The notes under the pieces are model-generated. The model was not told the origin of the DNA, made no database searches, and saw only the letters and a program-made list of their open reading frames with translations. A program made the position numbers and the translations under genes. DNA of 6,215 nucleotides from Thermoanaerobacterium thermosulfurigenes. GTDB lineage: Bacteria > Bacillota > Thermoanaerobacteria > Thermoanaerobacterales > Thermoanaerobacteraceae. This document shows positions 5,595 through 6,215 of the stretch, one piece after another. The number at the start of each line of letters is the position of its first letter. The first letter of the stretch is position 1. The DNA lies in contig NZ_JBPODR010000054.1 of assembly GCF_051201035.1 (NCBI RefSeq), positions 1 to 6,215 on the forward strand. Reading direction: 5' to 3'.

Positions 5595-5603
5595 TTAGTG
5601 TAA
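5448..5603 (+). pseudogene. IS1182-family transposase, N-terminal fragment
   Basis: ATG at 5448, with AAGAGG 8 bases upstream, opens a 51-codon frame: MFKENKDHLQ, FTSEFWMDKRVFERLSNSWA (residues 14-33), then FCKINEKLF (41-49), then LV and stop. The N-terminal pattern of 'KENxxHLQ...RLxxSWAxxFYxxxFxxIxE' is what I recognise from IS1182-type DDE transposases, which normally run to about 450-550 residues. Sequence resembling the family ends at INEKLF, and the last two codons and the stop probably belong to the ISLre2 element inserted there. The catalytic DDE domain is absent, so this fragment cannot transpose. Whether the rest of the gene lies beyond the ISLre2 copy cannot be seen. Confidence 0.6.
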
Positions 5604-5650
5604 AATTTTTTTAGGTGAAAAAGCAGGAAAATAGCGATGAAATGTAGAAA

Positions 5651-5711
5651 TAAGACCTCACCATCCTCCCAAGAGGATGAGTTAGAAAATAAATAGGAAG
5701 GTGAGGTCTTA
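5651..5711 (+). promoter_or_regulatory. RBS-masking stem-loop in the ISLre2 transposase leader
   Basis: TAAGACCTCACC (5651-5662) is the exact reverse complement of GGTGAGGTCTTA (5700-5711). The right arm contains the ribosome binding site GGTGAGG and ends on the A of the ATG. Inside the outer loop is a second perfect hairpin, ATCCTC-CCAA-GAGGAT (5663-5678). A transcript that reads in from outside would fold and hide the start site. One starting inside the left arm would not. This is the layout by which some insertion sequences keep read-through transcripts from making transposase. Confidence 0.75.
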
Positions 5712-6215
5712 TGAAAATAATTCAACATACACTTCAAAAATTCCTGCTTGTTGTAGAAAAAATTATTGGATTACTTGATGGAAAATATACCTATTTGGAA
5801 TTTGAAGAAGAACTTAAAAAAATTCTAAATGAATTAGGAAAAGAGATTTGTGCAGATGTACTTCATGAACTTGATCAAAGCATATATAAAGAAAAAACTA
5901 AAAGAAAAAACTGGGTGGTAGTCCAAAAAGATTGTGAAAGGACAATAACAACTGCATTTGGAGATATCACATACAAAAGACGATACTATAAAAACAAAGA
6001 AACAGGAGAGAAGGCATATCTTGTAGATAAAGCTGCTGGCATCCAAAAATATGAAAGAATAGATGCTGAGCTTAAAGCTGATATAACGGATCTTTCTACA
6101 ATACTCTCATATCAAAAAATCACTCAGGAACTTAAAAGGAATGGAGCTAACTGCAATGTAAGCCGGCAAACAGTAATGAACACATTAAGAAAAATAGACA
6201 ACCTTCAAACATATG
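5711..6215 (+). CDS. ISLre2-family (UPF0236) transposase, N-terminal part, open at window end
   Basis: An uninterrupted frame of 168 codons from ATG 5711 runs off the right edge; full-length members have about 450-500 residues, so roughly a third is visible. The N-terminal helical part (KFLLVVEKIIGLLDGKYTYL, then EFEEELKKILNELG) is followed by the conserved block TTAFGDITYKRRYYKN (about residues 83-98) and YLVDKAAGI, then a helix-turn-helix-like stretch ending QKITQELKRNG and VSRQTVMNTLRKI. These match the family once annotated as UPF0236 and now assigned to ISLre2 transposases. Catalytic acidic residues lie mostly beyond the window. The ribosome binding site GGTGAGG is 4 bases from the ATG and locked in a 12-bp stem. 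No stop or frameshift is visible, so this copy may be intact and is the youngest insertion in the stack. Confidence 0.85.
   Translation, partial: MKIIQHTLQKFLLVVEKIIGLLDGKYTYLEFEEELKKILNELGKEICADVLHELDQSIYKEKTKRKNWVVVQKDCERTITTAFGDITYKRRYYKNKETGEKAYLVDKAAGIQKYERIDAELKADITDLSTILSYQKITQELKRNGANCNVSRQTVMNTLRKIDNLQTY

Larger units (their letters stand above)
5595..6215 (+). mobile_element. ISLre2-family insertion sequence (left part, continues past window)
   Basis: The element is defined by its transposase (from 5711), the leader with a 12-bp inverted repeat, and the point where the IS1182-type transposase is broken. The left end lies somewhere in 5591-5603; I place it approximately. The terminal inverted repeat and target duplication cannot be confirmed without the right end. 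Confidence 0.6.

Noticed and set aside
5571..5607. Direct repeat TGTAAAATT (5571-5579 and 5599-5607) as an ISLre2 target duplication
   Set aside because: Both copies lie on the same side of the element and the first is inside the IS1182-type transposase. A true duplication would flank the element, and the other end is outside the window.
1..6215. CRISPR array, tRNA, rRNA, riboswitch or integron attC-like repeats between the cassette-like genes
   Set aside because: I looked for regularly spaced repeats, tRNA-like cloverleaf sequence and common inverted repeats between the GNAT and Nudix genes and saw none.

Overview
This 6.2-kb window is AT-rich DNA from a low-GC Firmicute. Strong purine-rich ribosome binding sites, TTG and GTG starts, and a Lre2-type transposase fit the clostridia or thermoanaerobacteria, but genus is an inference. 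Almost all coding is on the minus strand. Only the first 79 bases and the last ~0.8 kb are read on the plus strand.

Layout, left to right: the 3' end of an unidentified plus-strand gene (2-79); a C-terminally truncated RimJ/RimL-type GNAT acetyltransferase (126-515) directly downstream of a second, frameshifted GNAT (537-1026); a short degenerate stretch with a possible gene end (1095-1190); a two-domain Nudix-GNAT fusion (1252-2364); a stand-alone MutT-like Nudix hydrolase (2612-3007); a NimA-like FMN-binding split-barrel protein (3086-3550); a two-gene unit of a small XRE repressor (4086-4286) and a four-helix membrane protein (3661-4086), with its own promoter, paired operators and terminator; a spermidine/spermine-acetyltransferase-like GNAT with a +1 frameshift (4516-5026); and the last 55 codons of a fifth GNAT (5185-5352).

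The right edge is a stack of mobile elements. The fifth GNAT appears cut by an IS1182-type element, of which only the transposase start survives (5448 to about 5595). That is in turn interrupted by an ISLre2-family element whose transposase begins at 5711 and runs off the window. In the ISLre2 leader a perfect 12-bp inverted repeat buries the transposase ribosome binding site and start codon.

The coherent picture is an accessory island of small acetyltransferase and Nudix genes (five GNAT domains, two Nudix domains) that is partly decaying: two frameshifts, two truncations and loss of a conserved glycine. The intact parts are the Nudix-GNAT fusion, the lone Nudix, the NimA-like protein and the XRE/membrane pair. 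I see no clear evidence for a new multi-gene system. The most interesting items are the Nudix-GNAT fusion, the symmetric operator pair around the XRE promoter, the RBS-masking leader of the ISLre2 transposase and the nested insertions.
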